Positions 1 to 7,413 are shown, counted from the stretch's first letter. The stretch is 13,074 bases of DNA from an uncultured Pseudodesulfovibrio sp. (GCA_947259235.1 CAMYLL010000043.1:1-13074); one strand, 5' to 3'. The notes: generated by a model not told the origin, from the letters alone. Program-made: numbers and translations.

Positions 1-137
1 GCAGCCGGAGTTTCGGGCTGGGCGGCGGCAGGCTCCTCGGCCTTCTTCTCCTCCGGAGCGTTGGAACAGGCGAACAGAGACAGCATCAGCGCCATCGAAG
101 CGGCGGATACAAAAAACATTTTGAGCAGTTTCTTCAT
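1..137 (-). CDS. Lipoprotein, N-terminal part only (runs off left edge)
   Basis: The ATG at 137-135 opens a reading frame that continues off the left edge, so only about 45 residues are visible. They begin MKKLLKMFFVSAASMALMLS and run into LFAC, a good lipobox with the lipidated Cys at residue 24. After it comes an acidic, Ala/Pro/Glu/Lys-rich linker (EEKKAEEPAAAQPE), typical of a flexible tether behind a lipid anchor. A Shine-Dalgarno sequence GGAGAG sits about 6 nt before the ATG, which supports this start. The mature domain is outside the window, so the function cannot be named. The gene lies 128 bp beyond the gpt stop and may have its own promoter, but I found no convincing hexamer pair there. 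Confidence 0.8.
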   Translation of the reverse strand, partial: MKKLLKMFFVSAASMALMLSLFACSNAPEEKKAEEPAAAQPETPA

Positions 138-265
138 GGGGGTCTCTCCATTTGCGTTTTTTATCTCAAGCCAATATCCCAGCAAGCGTTTTTGGGCAAC
201 ACCCGCGTCAACACAGAAGACTCGATCTTCATGAACTCGTTGAACAAAAATATTTCAGAATCAGC

Positions 266-745
266 CTAGGTTAATTGAACAATCGGCTCAACAAACTGCG
301 TCCCTGCGTCCCAGGGAAAAAGAATCCAGGTATCCTGGCTGACTTCAGTGATATACGTCTCAACCATGGGGCGACCTGCGGGCTTGGCATAGACCGTGGC
401 AAAATGGGCCTTGGGTACCATGTCCCGGGCTATCTTTGCGGTCTTGCCCGTATCCACCAGATCGTCGATGAGCAGCCACCCTTCGCCCTCGTTTTCCACG
501 GATTTGAGGATGGTCGCGTCGCCCTGCTCCTTCCAGTTGTAGCTGGACAGGCAGATGGTATCGATCAGATGGATGTTCAGCTCGCGGGCGATGATGGCAG
601 CCGGAACCAGCCCGCCGCGCGTGATGGCCACGATGCCTTTCCATGGTCCCTTTTCCATCAGTCGCCAGGAAAGCGCCCGGCAGTCGCGCTGCAACTGATC
701 CCAGGAAACTGGATACATTTTCTGATAGCGGCTTTTGTCACCCAT
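266..745 (-). CDS. gpt: Xanthine-guanine phosphoribosyltransferase
   Basis: This 159-residue protein matches the Gpt family, which transfers phosphoribose from PRPP to guanine, xanthine or hypoxanthine in purine salvage. The E. coli enzyme has 152 residues. The PRPP-binding signature [13 protein letters not shown] lies at 91-103. [15 protein letters not shown] (35-49) corresponds to the N-terminal PRPP-loop region. Near the C-terminus are [16 protein letters not shown] (111-126) and [10 protein letters not shown] (137-146), the base-binding segment of Gpt rather than of HPRT. The ATG at 745 has GGAG about 11 nt upstream. It is the last gene of the minus-strand cluster that starts with glk, 68 bp after the oxidoreductase gene, a gap that could hold its own promoter. 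The enzyme is usually cytosolic, often loosely membrane-associated. Confidence 0.95.
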   Translation of the reverse strand: MGDKSRYQKMYPVSWDQLQRDCRALSWRLMEKGPWKGIVAITRGGLVPAAIIARELNIHLIDTICLSSYNWKEQGDATILKSVENEGEGWLLIDDLVDTGKTAKIARDMVPKAHFATVYAKPAGRPMVETYITEVSQDTWILFPWDAGTQFVEPIVQLT

Positions 746-765
746 GGCAGATTCATCTCCTAAGA

Positions 766-788
766 TTTCCTCACAGGGGCGGAGGAAA
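766..788 (-). other. Hairpin in the leader of gpt
   Basis: On the minus strand TTTCCTC and GAGGAAA form a perfect 7-bp stem around a 9-base C-rich loop. The hairpin ends only a few bases before the gpt ribosome-binding site (GGAG at 760-757). There is no U-tract after it, so it is unlikely to be a terminator. It could protect the mRNA end or modulate gpt translation, but no function can be read from sequence alone. Confidence 0.35.
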
Positions 789-813
789 CGTGCATTTACC
801 CTTGTTCGACCGA

Positions 814-2268
814 TTAATCAAGAGAACAGGCCCGCCCCTTGTAATCAAAAACGAAAGCCAGTGTTTTCCGCACTTTATCAGAAAACAGCTTGGATGAGAG
901 GACCTTGCCAGCCACCCGCTTGTTGATCTCGCCCACCGTGGGATACGGGTGCACGGCCGAGGCCATGGCCGTGAGCCCGGTCCGGGCGTTCAGAGCCAGC
1001 ACCCATTCCGCCGCGACCTCGCCCGCATGGGGACCGACTATCTGGACGCCCAGCGGTTTTTCCCGCTTATCGAGCACCAGCTTGATTTTTCCTTCGACCG
1101 CGTCCTCCGCCCTGGCCCGATCATTGTCCGCAAAGGACTCCTCCCATACCGTGTACTCGATCCCCGCAGCCGTGGCCCGTTTTTCGTTCATGCCGATGCT
1201 GGCCAGCTCCGGCTCGGTATAGGTACACCATGGAAGCCACGTATAATCGACCGTGCGTGGCAGTCGAAAGACCACGTTTGAAATGACGATGCTTCCCTCG
1301 TACCCTGCGGCGTGGGTGAATTGATATTTGCCCAGCACGTCCCCGGCGGCGAATATGTGCTTCTTGCTTGTGCGCAGCCGTCCGTCGACCTTCACGCCCC
1401 GGCGATCATATTCGACGCCCGCGTTTTCCAGACGCAGCCCCTCGATCCGGGGCGCACGACCGGCGGCCACAAGCAGTCTCTCGGCAGACGCCACGCGGCT
1501 CTCGCCCTCGCGTCCATAGGCAACCTCGAAACCTCCGGGAACTTTTCGCACCTCATTGGTTTGAACACACAGTTCCAGCCCAATGCCCTCGGCCGTGAAG
1601 GCATCCTGAACCACCCGGGCCATGTCCGGGTCCTCAGCCGTCAGGAGTTGGCAGTTGCGTTGCAGGATGGTCACCTTGGTTCCCAGGCGGGCAAAGGCCT
1701 GGGCCATCTCGCAGCCGATGGGACCACCGCCGAGGACGAGGAGCGAAGACGGCAGCGCATCGAGTGAAAAGAGATCCTCATTGGTCCAGTAGTCCGTTTC
1801 CGACAGGCCGGGGATGTCCGGCGCAACGGGCCGCGAGCCGGTGGCCAGCACCCAGAATCGTGCCGAGGCTCGGCCGCCGCACCAGGACACCACATGATCG
1901 TCCTCGAAGGACGCCTCGCCAAAGGCCACCTTGACGCCGAGGCCGCAAAACCGCTCTTCGGAATCATGCACCTGAACAGCGTCGATCACCGACCGGATGC
2001 GCGCCGCGACCTGGCGAAAATCGACAGGTGGCAGATCGACCGTTGGCAGGCCGTACCGACTGGCGTTGCGCATGGAATGATAGACCGAGGCGGTCTTGAT
2101 GAGCGTCTTGCTCGGCACGCACCCATTGTGCAGGCAATCACCGCCCAGCTCGGGTTCGCGCTCAATAAGTAATGTCTTCAGACCCAATTGCGACGCTCCG
2201 GCCGCCACGGTCAATCCGGCCGCCCCGCCGCCGATGATGCCTATGTCGTACTCGTAATCTGTCGCCAT
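814..2268 (-). CDS. FAD-dependent pyridine nucleotide-disulfide oxidoreductase (dihydrolipoamide dehydrogenase/mercuric reductase-like)
   Basis: A 484-residue class I flavoprotein disulfide reductase. The FAD Rossmann motif GGGAAG is at 13-18. The redox-active disulfide [13 protein letters not shown] has Cys45 and Cys50. VLATGSRP is at 140-147, the NAD(P)H-binding GGGPIG at 180-185, and the second FAD contact AAGDV at 307-311. The dimerisation domain ends in HPYPTVGE (440-447), which carries the His and Glu that act as the acid/base pair in lipoamide dehydrogenases. It lacks the N-terminal metal-binding domain and the C-terminal Cys pair of true MerA, so mercuric reductase is unlikely. No 2-oxoacid dehydrogenase genes are nearby, so a pyruvate-dehydrogenase role is also unsupported. 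It starts 14 bp after the TVP38-family gene. Such reductases are recurrently encoded beside, or fused to, TVP38 proteins. The disulfide substrate is unknown. Confidence 0.88.
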   Translation of the reverse strand: MATDYEYDIGIIGGGAAGLTVAAGASQLGLKTLLIEREPELGGDCLHNGCVPSKTLIKTASVYHSMRNASRYGLPTVDLPPVDFRQVAARIRSVIDAVQVHDSEERFCGLGVKVAFGEASFEDDHVVSWCGGRASARFWVLATGSRPVAPDIPGLSETDYWTNEDLFSLDALPSSLLVLGGGPIGCEMAQAFARLGTKVTILQRNCQLLTAEDPDMARVVQDAFTAEGIGLELCVQTNEVRKVPGGFEVAYGREGESRVASAERLLVAAGRAPRIEGLRLENAGVEYDRRGVKVDGRLRTSKKHIFAAGDVLGKYQFTHAAGYEGSIVISNVVFRLPRTVDYTWLPWCTYTEPELASIGMNEKRATAAGIEYTVWEESFADNDRARAEDAVEGKIKLVLDKREKPLGVQIVGPHAGEVAAEWVLALNARTGLTAMASAVHPYPTVGEINKRVAGKVLSSKLFSDKVRKTLAFVFDYKGRACSLD

Positions 2269-2282
2269 ACTCGCCCCCGGAG

Positions 2283-2981
2283 TTATCCTTCGCGCCGCCT
2301 TGACGCCCGCAGCCAGCCCAGGGTCTTCTTTGCCGCCAGGGGAAAGAAGCCGAGGAGGATCAAGGCCGCCAAAAGCCCGGGCGACAATAGATCGGACAGC
2401 GACTCCACCTGCCCGAGCGCCACGCCCGCATAGACATAAATCACCGTGGCCGGAAACATCCCCACCTGCGAGACCCAGTAGTACGTGGACAGGCGCATGG
2501 GAGTCAGCGCCACCACGGAGTTGACCACGAAGAACGGAAAGATCGGGATCAGGCGCAGGGTAAAGAGGTAATATGCGCCCTCTTCCTCAATGCCCCGGTT
2601 GATCCTTGCCAGCCTGTCGCCGAACCGGGCCTGGACCCAGTCTCGCAACAGATAGCGCGACACGGCAAAGGCCACGGCCGCGCCGATGGTGCTGGCAAAA
2701 GAGACGATGACGGTCCCGGCGGCTAGCCCGAACACGGCCCCACCGGCCAGGGTGATGACCGTGGCGGCGGGAAACGCCAGGGCCGTAGCCGTCACGTATA
2801 TGAGGAAATAGACCCCGATGAACGTTGCCGGATGCGCGTCGTAGAGCGAGAGCAGTTCCTCGCGGGATGACTTGAGCGTCTCCAGGGAAAAATAACGTCC
2901 AAGGTCGAAGATGAAATAGGAAGCCACCAGGGCCACAATGACCACGGCAAGGAGCAGCCGTTTGACGTTCTTGGCTCGCAT
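2283..2981 (-). CDS. TVP38/TMEM64 (VTT/SNARE-associated Golgi) family inner-membrane protein
   Basis: A 232-residue polytopic membrane protein. A first helix at about 8-26 is followed by a short basic/acidic segment and then the VTT domain: hydrophobic stretches at about 52-72, 74-108, 138-158 and 165-190, and a last helix at about 200-218. Family hallmarks are FPAATVITLAGGAVFG (70-85), the VSRYLLR segment (107-113), and the re-entrant motif TLRLIPIFPFFVVN (141-154) with its conserved Arg and prolines. Related DedA/VTT proteins act in lipid transport or membrane homeostasis, but the role of bacterial TVP38 proteins is poorly defined. The start is 7 bp after the glk stop, and the next gene, a flavoprotein reductase, follows 14 bp after its stop, so all three are likely cotranscribed. 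Confidence 0.9.
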   Translation of the reverse strand: MRAKNVKRLLLAVVIVALVASYFIFDLGRYFSLETLKSSREELLSLYDAHPATFIGVYFLIYVTATALAFPAATVITLAGGAVFGLAAGTVIVSFASTIGAAVAFAVSRYLLRDWVQARFGDRLARINRGIEEEGAYYLFTLRLIPIFPFFVVNSVVALTPMRLSTYYWVSQVGMFPATVIYVYAGVALGQVESLSDLLSPGLLAALILLGFFPLAAKKTLGWLRASRRREG

Positions 2982-2988
2982 CTCCGCC

Positions 2989-3936
2989 TCATCCTGTCAA
3001 AAGCTGGGCGCCGTGGAAAGCCGCGCCATACAAGCCGCTCTGCTCATTCGCGTTGAGCCTGACGGGTATTGATTCGAGAAAGTCGCCGTAGACATGGGAA
3101 TTGCGAAACTCCTCCATGAATTCCGGCACGCTGACGTGCATGGGGTTCTTGGCTGCCACGCCCCCGGCTATGAACAGCCCGCCACGGGACATAAGGGCGA
3201 TGGCCCAGTTGCGACAGGCGCGACCATAGAAACGCGCGTACCATTTGGTAGTAAGGCTCTCCGGGGTGATCCGGGAGGAAATCTCGGGGGGCGTCAAATC
3301 CTCGCCCGTGAGATATCTGTGCACCAAGCGCAGGCCGAGCCCAGTGACCACGCTGTCTCCCTCTGCCCAGTTGCGTCCGCTGGCTGTGCGGTTGAACTCA
3401 CCGTATTCCGCCTCCTCCATTCCGGTGAAGGGAAAGGCCATGTGGCCTCCCTCGGAGGGCAGGGCGATCCACCGCCCTTCGTCCCGGATGAGGGCCGAGT
3501 AGCCCAGGCCCGTGCCCGCGCCGATGACGCCGACGGGCGCATCCGCATCAGCCTCTCCGGCCTGGAGCACCATTGCTTCGTCCACGGCGCTGGTCCTGCA
3601 AGCAAACGCCTGGGCGGCGAAATCATTGATCAGACATGCCCTGTCGCAGCCGAAATCCACCTCGCGCAGATCAACGCCCCACGGCGCGTTGGGCAGGTGA
3701 CGACACTCCACGCCGTGACGAACCGCCCCGGCCACGGCCAGCACGGCCGCATCGAACCGGCCCGGCCGCGCGGCAAAGGGGCTGTCCCAGAGCCTTTCGA
3801 GCAACTCGGGAAATGTCCCGGCCTCATGGGTCTTGAGCCAGATGGAATCCTCAAGAGTCACGATGCCGCCCGAGGCGCTGAAAAGAGCGAACCGGCTGTT
3901 GGTGCCGCCGATGTCCGCAGCCAGAATCTTTGCCAT
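2989..3936 (-). CDS. glk: Glucokinase (ATP-dependent)
   Basis: A 315-residue glucokinase of the proteobacterial Glk (ROK-related) type that phosphorylates glucose to glucose 6-phosphate. Visible motifs: phosphate-binding ADIGGTNSRFALF at 7-19; LINDFAAQAF at 102-111 with the probable catalytic base Asp105; GVIGAGTGLGYS at 136-147; the glucose-binding LPSEGGHMAF at 159-168; and the adenosine motif GGLFIAGGV at 252-260. I chose the ATG at 3936 because GGGAGGA lies about 10 nt upstream and the DIGGTN motif then begins at residue 8. An in-frame TTG further upstream (3984) lies inside the terminator stem region and would add 16 unconserved residues. It is the first gene of the glk - TVP38 - oxidoreductase run, only 43 bp beyond that terminator, so its promoter space is very tight. 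Confidence 0.94.
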   Translation of the reverse strand: MAKILAADIGGTNSRFALFSASGGIVTLEDSIWLKTHEAGTFPELLERLWDSPFAARPGRFDAAVLAVAGAVRHGVECRHLPNAPWGVDLREVDFGCDRACLINDFAAQAFACRTSAVDEAMVLQAGEADADAPVGVIGAGTGLGYSALIRDEGRWIALPSEGGHMAFPFTGMEEAEYGEFNRTASGRNWAEGDSVVTGLGLRLVHRYLTGEDLTPPEISSRITPESLTTKWYARFYGRACRNWAIALMSRGGLFIAGGVAAKNPMHVSVPEFMEEFRNSHVYGDFLESIPVRLNANEQSGLYGAAFHGAQLLTG

Positions 3937-3979
3937 GAATTCTCGTCCTCCCTGGTCAGCGGAAGCTATCACAAATCGT

Positions 3980-4017
3980 CCCAAAAAAAAGGAGCCATCT
4001 GGCTCCTTTTTTTTGGG
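3980..4017 (-). terminator. Strong, symmetric Rho-independent terminator
   Basis: GGAGCC (3991-3996) and GGCTCC (4001-4006) pair around the loop ATCT. The stem is flanked by eight A on one side and eight T on the other, then CCC and GGG, so the whole 38 bp is an inverted repeat that can act in both directions. On the minus strand it lies upstream of glk and downstream of the solute-binding protein gene that ends at 4755. It is most simply that gene's terminator, now separated from it by the ISL3 remnant. Confidence 0.85.
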
Positions 4018-4035
4018 TTCAACCGGCTAAAGCGT

Positions 4036-4751
4036 ACTTTCTACAAAATGAAAGGACATGGCGTCCAACCGCTGGAAGCATTCCAACTCTGGCTGGTCAT
4101 TCCTGTGCAATGAGCAGGATGCCGCAGTTGCGGTGTCGTCCTCTTGATCGACATTCAGATTGCTGCGTCAAGACGTTGGCACGCCAAGGGCTTTGAACGC
4201 TATGCCCTCGTTTTGGCAAAGAATTTGACCAAAGATGATATTGCCGACCTTCTCGGCGTTGGCTGGGACACCATCAAATCGATCTTCAAACGGTATCTTT
4301 TCTGTAGTTTTCCCTGCCGAAATCTGGAAGATCGAAGAACATCGCCATCGATGAAATCAGTGTCAGAAAGGGACAGAGGTATCTGACGCTGGATGAATCT
4401 CGAAAGCTGCGCAGTCGTCTTTGTCGGTGAAGGGCGAAGCCATTGAAACGCTCATTCCATTCTGGGAACGTCTCAAGTAAACAAAAGCCAATATTGCGGC
4501 TGTGGTGACGGATATCAATGCTGGTAACATCAGCGCTGTCATGGGGAGTCTGTGGGACGCAACTATCGTGTTTGACCGATTCCATCAAGGCGGCGGAGAA
4601 AGGCATTGCCGACTGGATCGGCAAGGTCTCGGAGGTACACCCATTGTAGGTCGTGGCAAGGACGCTTGCCGGGTATTGCTTCGGCTTCCTTGCATACTAT
4701 GATCACTCTATCTCTTCAGGACAAATCGAAGGATCAAGCAACATGATCAAG
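4036..4751 (+). pseudogene. Degenerate ISL3-family transposase remnant
   Basis: Several frames together rebuild fragments of an ISL3 transposase, in family order. WLVIPVQ and CRSCGVV (4090-4140, a zinc-ribbon piece, interrupted by TGA at 4111) are followed by KGFERYALVLAKN and ADLLGVGWDTIKSIFKRYL (4187-4300, helix-turn-helix). Next comes NIAIDEISVRKGQRYLTL (4338-4391), then CAVVFVGEG (4408-4434). In the next frame KGEAIETLIPFWERLK ends in a TAA (4478), after which KANIAAVVTDIN and ATIVFDRFH continue to about 4586. Finally ADWIGK (from 4605), a TAG (4647), and LAYYDHSISSGQIEGSSNMIK end at 4751. The three probable DDE residues can still be placed (codons 4350, 4511, 4728). There are at least four frameshifts and three stops. 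The stretch between DRFH and DWI is missing about 90 residues by family comparison, and the C-terminus is cut off. No terminal inverted repeats are recognisable. The match before 4090 is tentative. Confidence 0.88.
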
Positions 4752-4754
4752 TTT

Positions 4755-5516
4755 TCAGCGATACTGATCATAGATGCGGTCGAACAGGCTTTTCTCTCCG
4801 GGAATCGCTTCCTTCAGCTTGTCGAGAGCGTCCTGAAGCCGACTGACCAACCGGGGATCGGTTTGCGGGTTGAGGGCCAGGAAAAGTTGAACCTTTTCAA
4901 ATCGGTATACCACCTCGAAATCGCCAGGGTCCAGATTCAGTTTACGTATGGTCTGCCACGTGCCAAGGACGGGATAAACTACGAGATCAAGCCGTCCCTC
5001 ATTGAGCATTTTGAACAGGGTGTTGTCATTTTTGACCTCGATCGGCTTGAGACTTTCCAAATTGATTTTCTCAGTCGTGGTGTCAGTGAAGGCGCTGCTC
5101 CGGACTATGCCTGTCCTCCAATTGATGACATCCGCAAGTGTGCCGATTTCAATATGATCTCTTTTGCGGGCAAAAATTGCCAACACGGTCTCGCCGATAG
5201 GCCCCACCCACACAAATTCCCCTTCCCTTTGAAGCGTCCGGGCAAGACAAAATGCGCCATACCCGGGATAATGCGTTACATCATCAAGGGCTCTCGCCCA
5301 TGTGATGTGTTGAAAAGAAATATTTTCAGTCGATATTCCAGCGCGTTGCATTGTTTGGCTAACTATGTCCACGGCAGGGCCGAAAATTTCTCCGTCTTCA
5401 TTGATTTCGACAAAAGGGAAGACCTTACTTGCGTATAACGTCGTTATCTCTGCGGCATTTGCATGCGAGGTGAGGAAAAGAAGTAGCACAAGAGGAAAAA
5501 GCACATAGTATCTCAT
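4755..5516 (-). CDS. Periplasmic solute-binding protein (SBP_bac_3/PBPb type), orphan
   Basis: A 253-residue protein with a Sec signal peptide: hydrophobic core at about 4-16, cleavage probably after ANA at 19-21. The mature part has the two-lobe layout of family 3 binding proteins. ITTLYASKVFPFVEINEDG (24-42) is the usual ligand-lobe opening and GPAVDIVSQTMQRAGI (46-61) the next helix. WARALDDVTHYPG and GEFVWVGPIGE follow in the first lobe. A strand near FEKVQLFLALN and a final helix (LVSRLQDALDKLKE) close the fold. Such proteins bind amino acids or other small polar solutes, but no permease or ATPase genes flank it, so the ligand is unknown and it may work with a distant transporter or as a sensor. 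There is no clear Shine-Dalgarno sequence. The gene ends 3 bp from the ISL3 remnant. Confidence 0.85.
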   Translation of the reverse strand: MRYYVLFPLVLLLFLTSHANAAEITTLYASKVFPFVEINEDGEIFGPAVDIVSQTMQRAGISTENISFQHITWARALDDVTHYPGYGAFCLARTLQREGEFVWVGPIGETVLAIFARKRDHIEIGTLADVINWRTGIVRSSAFTDTTTEKINLESLKPIEVKNDNTLFKMLNEGRLDLVVYPVLGTWQTIRKLNLDPGDFEVVYRFEKVQLFLALNPQTDPRLVSRLQDALDKLKEAIPGEKSLFDRIYDQYR

Positions 5517-5522
5517 GGTTTA

Positions 5523-5551
5523 CCAATATGCCAGAAATTGGTTATGATCAA
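5523..5551 (-). promoter_or_regulatory. Candidate sigma-70 promoter of the solute-binding protein gene
   Basis: On the minus strand TTGATC (5551-5546) and TATTGG (5528-5523) are separated by 17 bp. The predicted transcription start falls on the A of the ATG at 5516. The hexamer matches are modest (4/6 and 3/6), so this is tentative, but the gene also lacks a Shine-Dalgarno sequence, which would fit a leaderless mRNA. Confidence 0.3.
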
Positions 5552-5610
5552 CCACTTTTTCTTTGCGAAACAGTCTTCTCTCACCCGCCGGAGAGAGTTA
5601 GGCAGAGTCC

Positions 5611-6486
5611 CTAGGCGGCTCTGGTGGCGGTCTCCGGATCAAGGATGGCGGCGCCGGACAGATCGTCCACATCCACAGGCTGGTTGCGCTTTTGCACATA
5701 CTTCCGGGTAATGCGGCGCAGGGCCTCGGTCTTGCCCTCGCGTTCGCTGGGGCTGAGGAAGGATGCGAGCTTGCGCTCCAGCTTGTAGGAGTTCTGCTCC
5801 TTGCTGATGGCTACTATGCCTTCAAGCACCAGCTTCTGGTTCAATAGCTCGACTCGTGTGGAATAGTTGATGTTCTCCGCAATGGGTGAAAATATCAGGT
5901 TGCTCAGGACAAGGCCGTAGAGAGTGGAAATGAAGGCCACGGGGATGTTCTTGAGAATGACCGCCGTGTCGTTGATGCCCATGAGCAGGCCGATGAGCCC
6001 GATGACGCTGCCGGCAACGCCGAAGGCGGGAGCCATGCGGGCCATGGTCTGAAAGAACCGCTCGCTCTGCTGGCGGCGGAGGTTGAAGAAGGCCATCTCG
6101 GAGTTGAGGGTCTCACGGATCTCCTCTTCCTTATAGTTGTCCACCAGGAGGATGAGGCCGTTCCTCAAAAAAGAGCTGGTGGCCTGTGTCTCGCTTCGCT
6201 CCAGGGAGAGCAGCCCGTCCACCTTGCTTTTGACCGACAGATCCAGCAGCGTGTTGACGATCTCCTCGGACGTGGCGTGGCCGTTGGTATAGGCGTTCCT
6301 GGCCACCTTGAATGCGTTCTTCACGTGTTCGGCCGGATAGCTGACGAGCATGGCCGTGACCAGACCGGAGACGACCACCAAGAAGGCAGCCAGATTCCAG
6401 TATGCGGAGGCGGCTCCGGTCAGCAGAAAGCTGCCCACGAAAAGCAGGAGACTGATCGACACGCCGATGATGTTTTTCCTATTCAT
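5611..6486 (-). CDS. motA: MotA-like flagellar stator subunit
   Basis: A 291-residue MotA/TolQ/ExbB-superfamily proton-channel protein with the four-helix MotA layout. Helices are at about 5-26, 32-51, 150-170 and 183-203, with a long cytoplasmic segment (about 52-148) between helices 2 and 3 that would carry the charged residues contacting FliG. MARMAPAFGVAGSVIGLIGL (148-167) and STLYGLVLSNLIFSPIAENI (187-206) are the diagnostic helix 3 and 4 sequences. The charged tail (about 235-291) is longer than in short TolQ proteins. I chose the ATG at 6486, preceded closely by GGAGGA; an in-frame TTG four codons upstream overlaps that site. The gene starts 17 bp after motB, its expected partner, in one sigma-54-driven operon. 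Confidence 0.88.
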   Translation of the reverse strand: MNRKNIIGVSISLLLFVGSFLLTGAASAYWNLAAFLVVVSGLVTAMLVSYPAEHVKNAFKVARNAYTNGHATSEEIVNTLLDLSVKSKVDGLLSLERSETQATSSFLRNGLILLVDNYKEEEIRETLNSEMAFFNLRRQQSERFFQTMARMAPAFGVAGSVIGLIGLLMGINDTAVILKNIPVAFISTLYGLVLSNLIFSPIAENINYSTRVELLNQKLVLEGIVAISKEQNSYKLERKLASFLSPSEREGKTEALRRITRKYVQKRNQPVDVDDLSGAAILDPETATRAA

Positions 6487-6503
6487 TGCTTCCTCCAACC
6501 TAT

Positions 6504-7226
6504 TCAGATTTCGTTGGTGATGACGATTTCAACGCGCCGATTGAGGGCCTGATTGGCCTGGGTGGTCCCCGGCAGTTCCGGGATATAGGCTCCCCTGCCC
6601 GTGATGATGACCCGTCGCGGGTCTATCTTGAACTGCGTCATGAGATGGTCCGCCACATCGGCGGCCCGTCCTGTGGACAGGGCAAAACTCTTGGTGCCTT
6701 CGACCTCGTCCTCGGACGCGTAGCCGATGACATGCACCGTGCCCACGCTCACGCGTACGACGTCGGCGATCTCCTGCATGTATTGCTGGGCATCGGCCTT
6801 GAGGCCCGGCTCGTTTCTGCCAAAAAACAGATCGCCGCGCAGGCTGACCCGGATGCGCCCCGGGCTTTCGCGCACCACGGAAACCCCGTCCACGCGCGAG
6901 CGGTACAGGACGCGGTTTTCAGCCATGGTGACGACGTCCCGTCCCCCTTGCCCGTCGGCCCTGCTCGAAATCTGTCCGATGAGCCCGATGAGCGGGTCCA
7001 GGGAACTGGCGCTCTTTGCTTCCTCCGCACTCTGACGGCTGAACAGGACCTTCACGTCCTGATGCGTACTCGAATAGATGAACAGGACCACGAAAAGCAC
7101 GAACATGACCATCATCAGGTCCGACCAGGGCACGGACCAATCTCCCGCACCCGGCGCAACCGAAGCCCCCTCGATCTGCTCGAAGGATGAAAATCCCTTG
7201 GTGAAACTCTTCTCCATATCTTTCAT
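6504..7226 (-). CDS. motB: MotB-like stator subunit with OmpA peptidoglycan-binding domain
   Basis: A 240-residue bitopic inner-membrane protein. After a short cytoplasmic tail, WSVPWSDLMMVMFVLFVVLF (30-49) forms the single transmembrane helix. Asp36 sits where MotB proteins carry the ion-conducting aspartate. A periplasmic linker (about 55-115) precedes the OmpA/MotB domain (about 120-238), with VIGYASEDE (166-174), ALSTGRAADVADHLM (182-196) and NRRVEIVI (229-236), which binds peptidoglycan and anchors the stator. The ATG at 7226 has GGGAGAG about 5 nt upstream. A more upstream in-frame GTG (7271) lies inside the sigma-54 promoter and cannot be the start. Here motB precedes motA, the reverse of the usual order. 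Confidence 0.9.
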   Translation of the reverse strand: MKDMEKSFTKGFSSFEQIEGASVAPGAGDWSVPWSDLMMVMFVLFVVLFIYSSTHQDVKVLFSRQSAEEAKSASSLDPLIGLIGQISSRADGQGGRDVVTMAENRVLYRSRVDGVSVVRESPGRIRVSLRGDLFFGRNEPGLKADAQQYMQEIADVVRVSVGTVHVIGYASEDEVEGTKSFALSTGRAADVADHLMTQFKIDPRRVIITGRGAYIPELPGTTQANQALNRRVEIVITNEI

Positions 7227-7259
7227 GTTCTCTCCCGCGCCCTTGCGCGCACGATATGA

Positions 7260-7275
7260 AGCAAAAAGCACGCCA
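7260..7275 (-). promoter_or_regulatory. Sigma-54 (RpoN) promoter of motB-motA
   Basis: The minus strand reads TGGCGTGCTTTTTGCT, matching the sigma-54 consensus TGGCACG-N4-TTGCW with exact GG-N10-GC spacing (GG at 7274-7273, GC at 7262-7261). The predicted start of transcription is near 7249, giving a leader of about 23 nt that holds the motB ribosome-binding site. RpoN control is common for flagellar genes and needs an AAA+ activator, which is not encoded in this window. Confidence 0.75.
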
Positions 7276-7282
7276 TGAATCT

Positions 7283-7304
7283 AATTCAATGTAATACATG
7301 AATT
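7283..7304. promoter_or_regulatory. AT-rich near-perfect palindrome upstream of the motB promoter
   Basis: Arms AATTC-A-ATGTA and TACAT-GAATT surround a single A, perfect except for one extra base in the left arm. It lies just upstream of the -24 element of the motB promoter, in the 187-bp gap between the divergent motB and maf genes. It could be an operator for a dimeric regulator. A second possibility is simple AT-rich chance symmetry. Confidence 0.4.
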
Positions 7305-7374
7305 AAATTATGAAGAGGTCGGGTGTCTATCAGTCGCGAGGGTGAAGTGACAAATAACCGTCGCCCCGTCGCAA

Positions 7375-7404
7375 TTGACTCTGCCACTATTATGGGCCTA
7401 AAAA
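7375..7404 (+). promoter_or_regulatory. Candidate sigma-70 promoter of maf
   Basis: TTGACT (7375-7380, 5/6 match) and TAAAAA (7399-7404, 4/6 match) are 18 bp apart. The predicted transcription start is about 7411, three bases before the maf ATG, which would make the message almost leaderless. No Shine-Dalgarno sequence precedes the ATG. Confidence 0.35.
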
Positions 7405-7413
7405 CTGCGCATC

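Noticed and set aside
814..2268. Mercuric reductase identity for the flavoprotein
   Set aside because: The N-terminal metal-binding domain and the C-terminal Cys pair needed by MerA are absent, and no mer genes are nearby.
3094..4113. Long plus-strand open frame (339 codons) opposite glk
   Set aside because: It is antisense to a clear glucokinase gene, has no family motif, and such mirror frames are expected in GC-rich coding DNA. It also runs through the terminator and into the IS remnant.
4653..5438. Plus-strand open frame joining the transposase C-terminus to sequence opposite the solute-binding gene
   Set aside because: Only the first 33 codons are ISL3-like. The rest is the mirror of the binding-protein gene, so this is a chance read-through, not a fusion protein.
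5576..5597. Possible terminator hairpin after motA
   Set aside because: TCTCTC/GAGAGA can pair, but the stem is weak and no U-tract follows on the minus strand.
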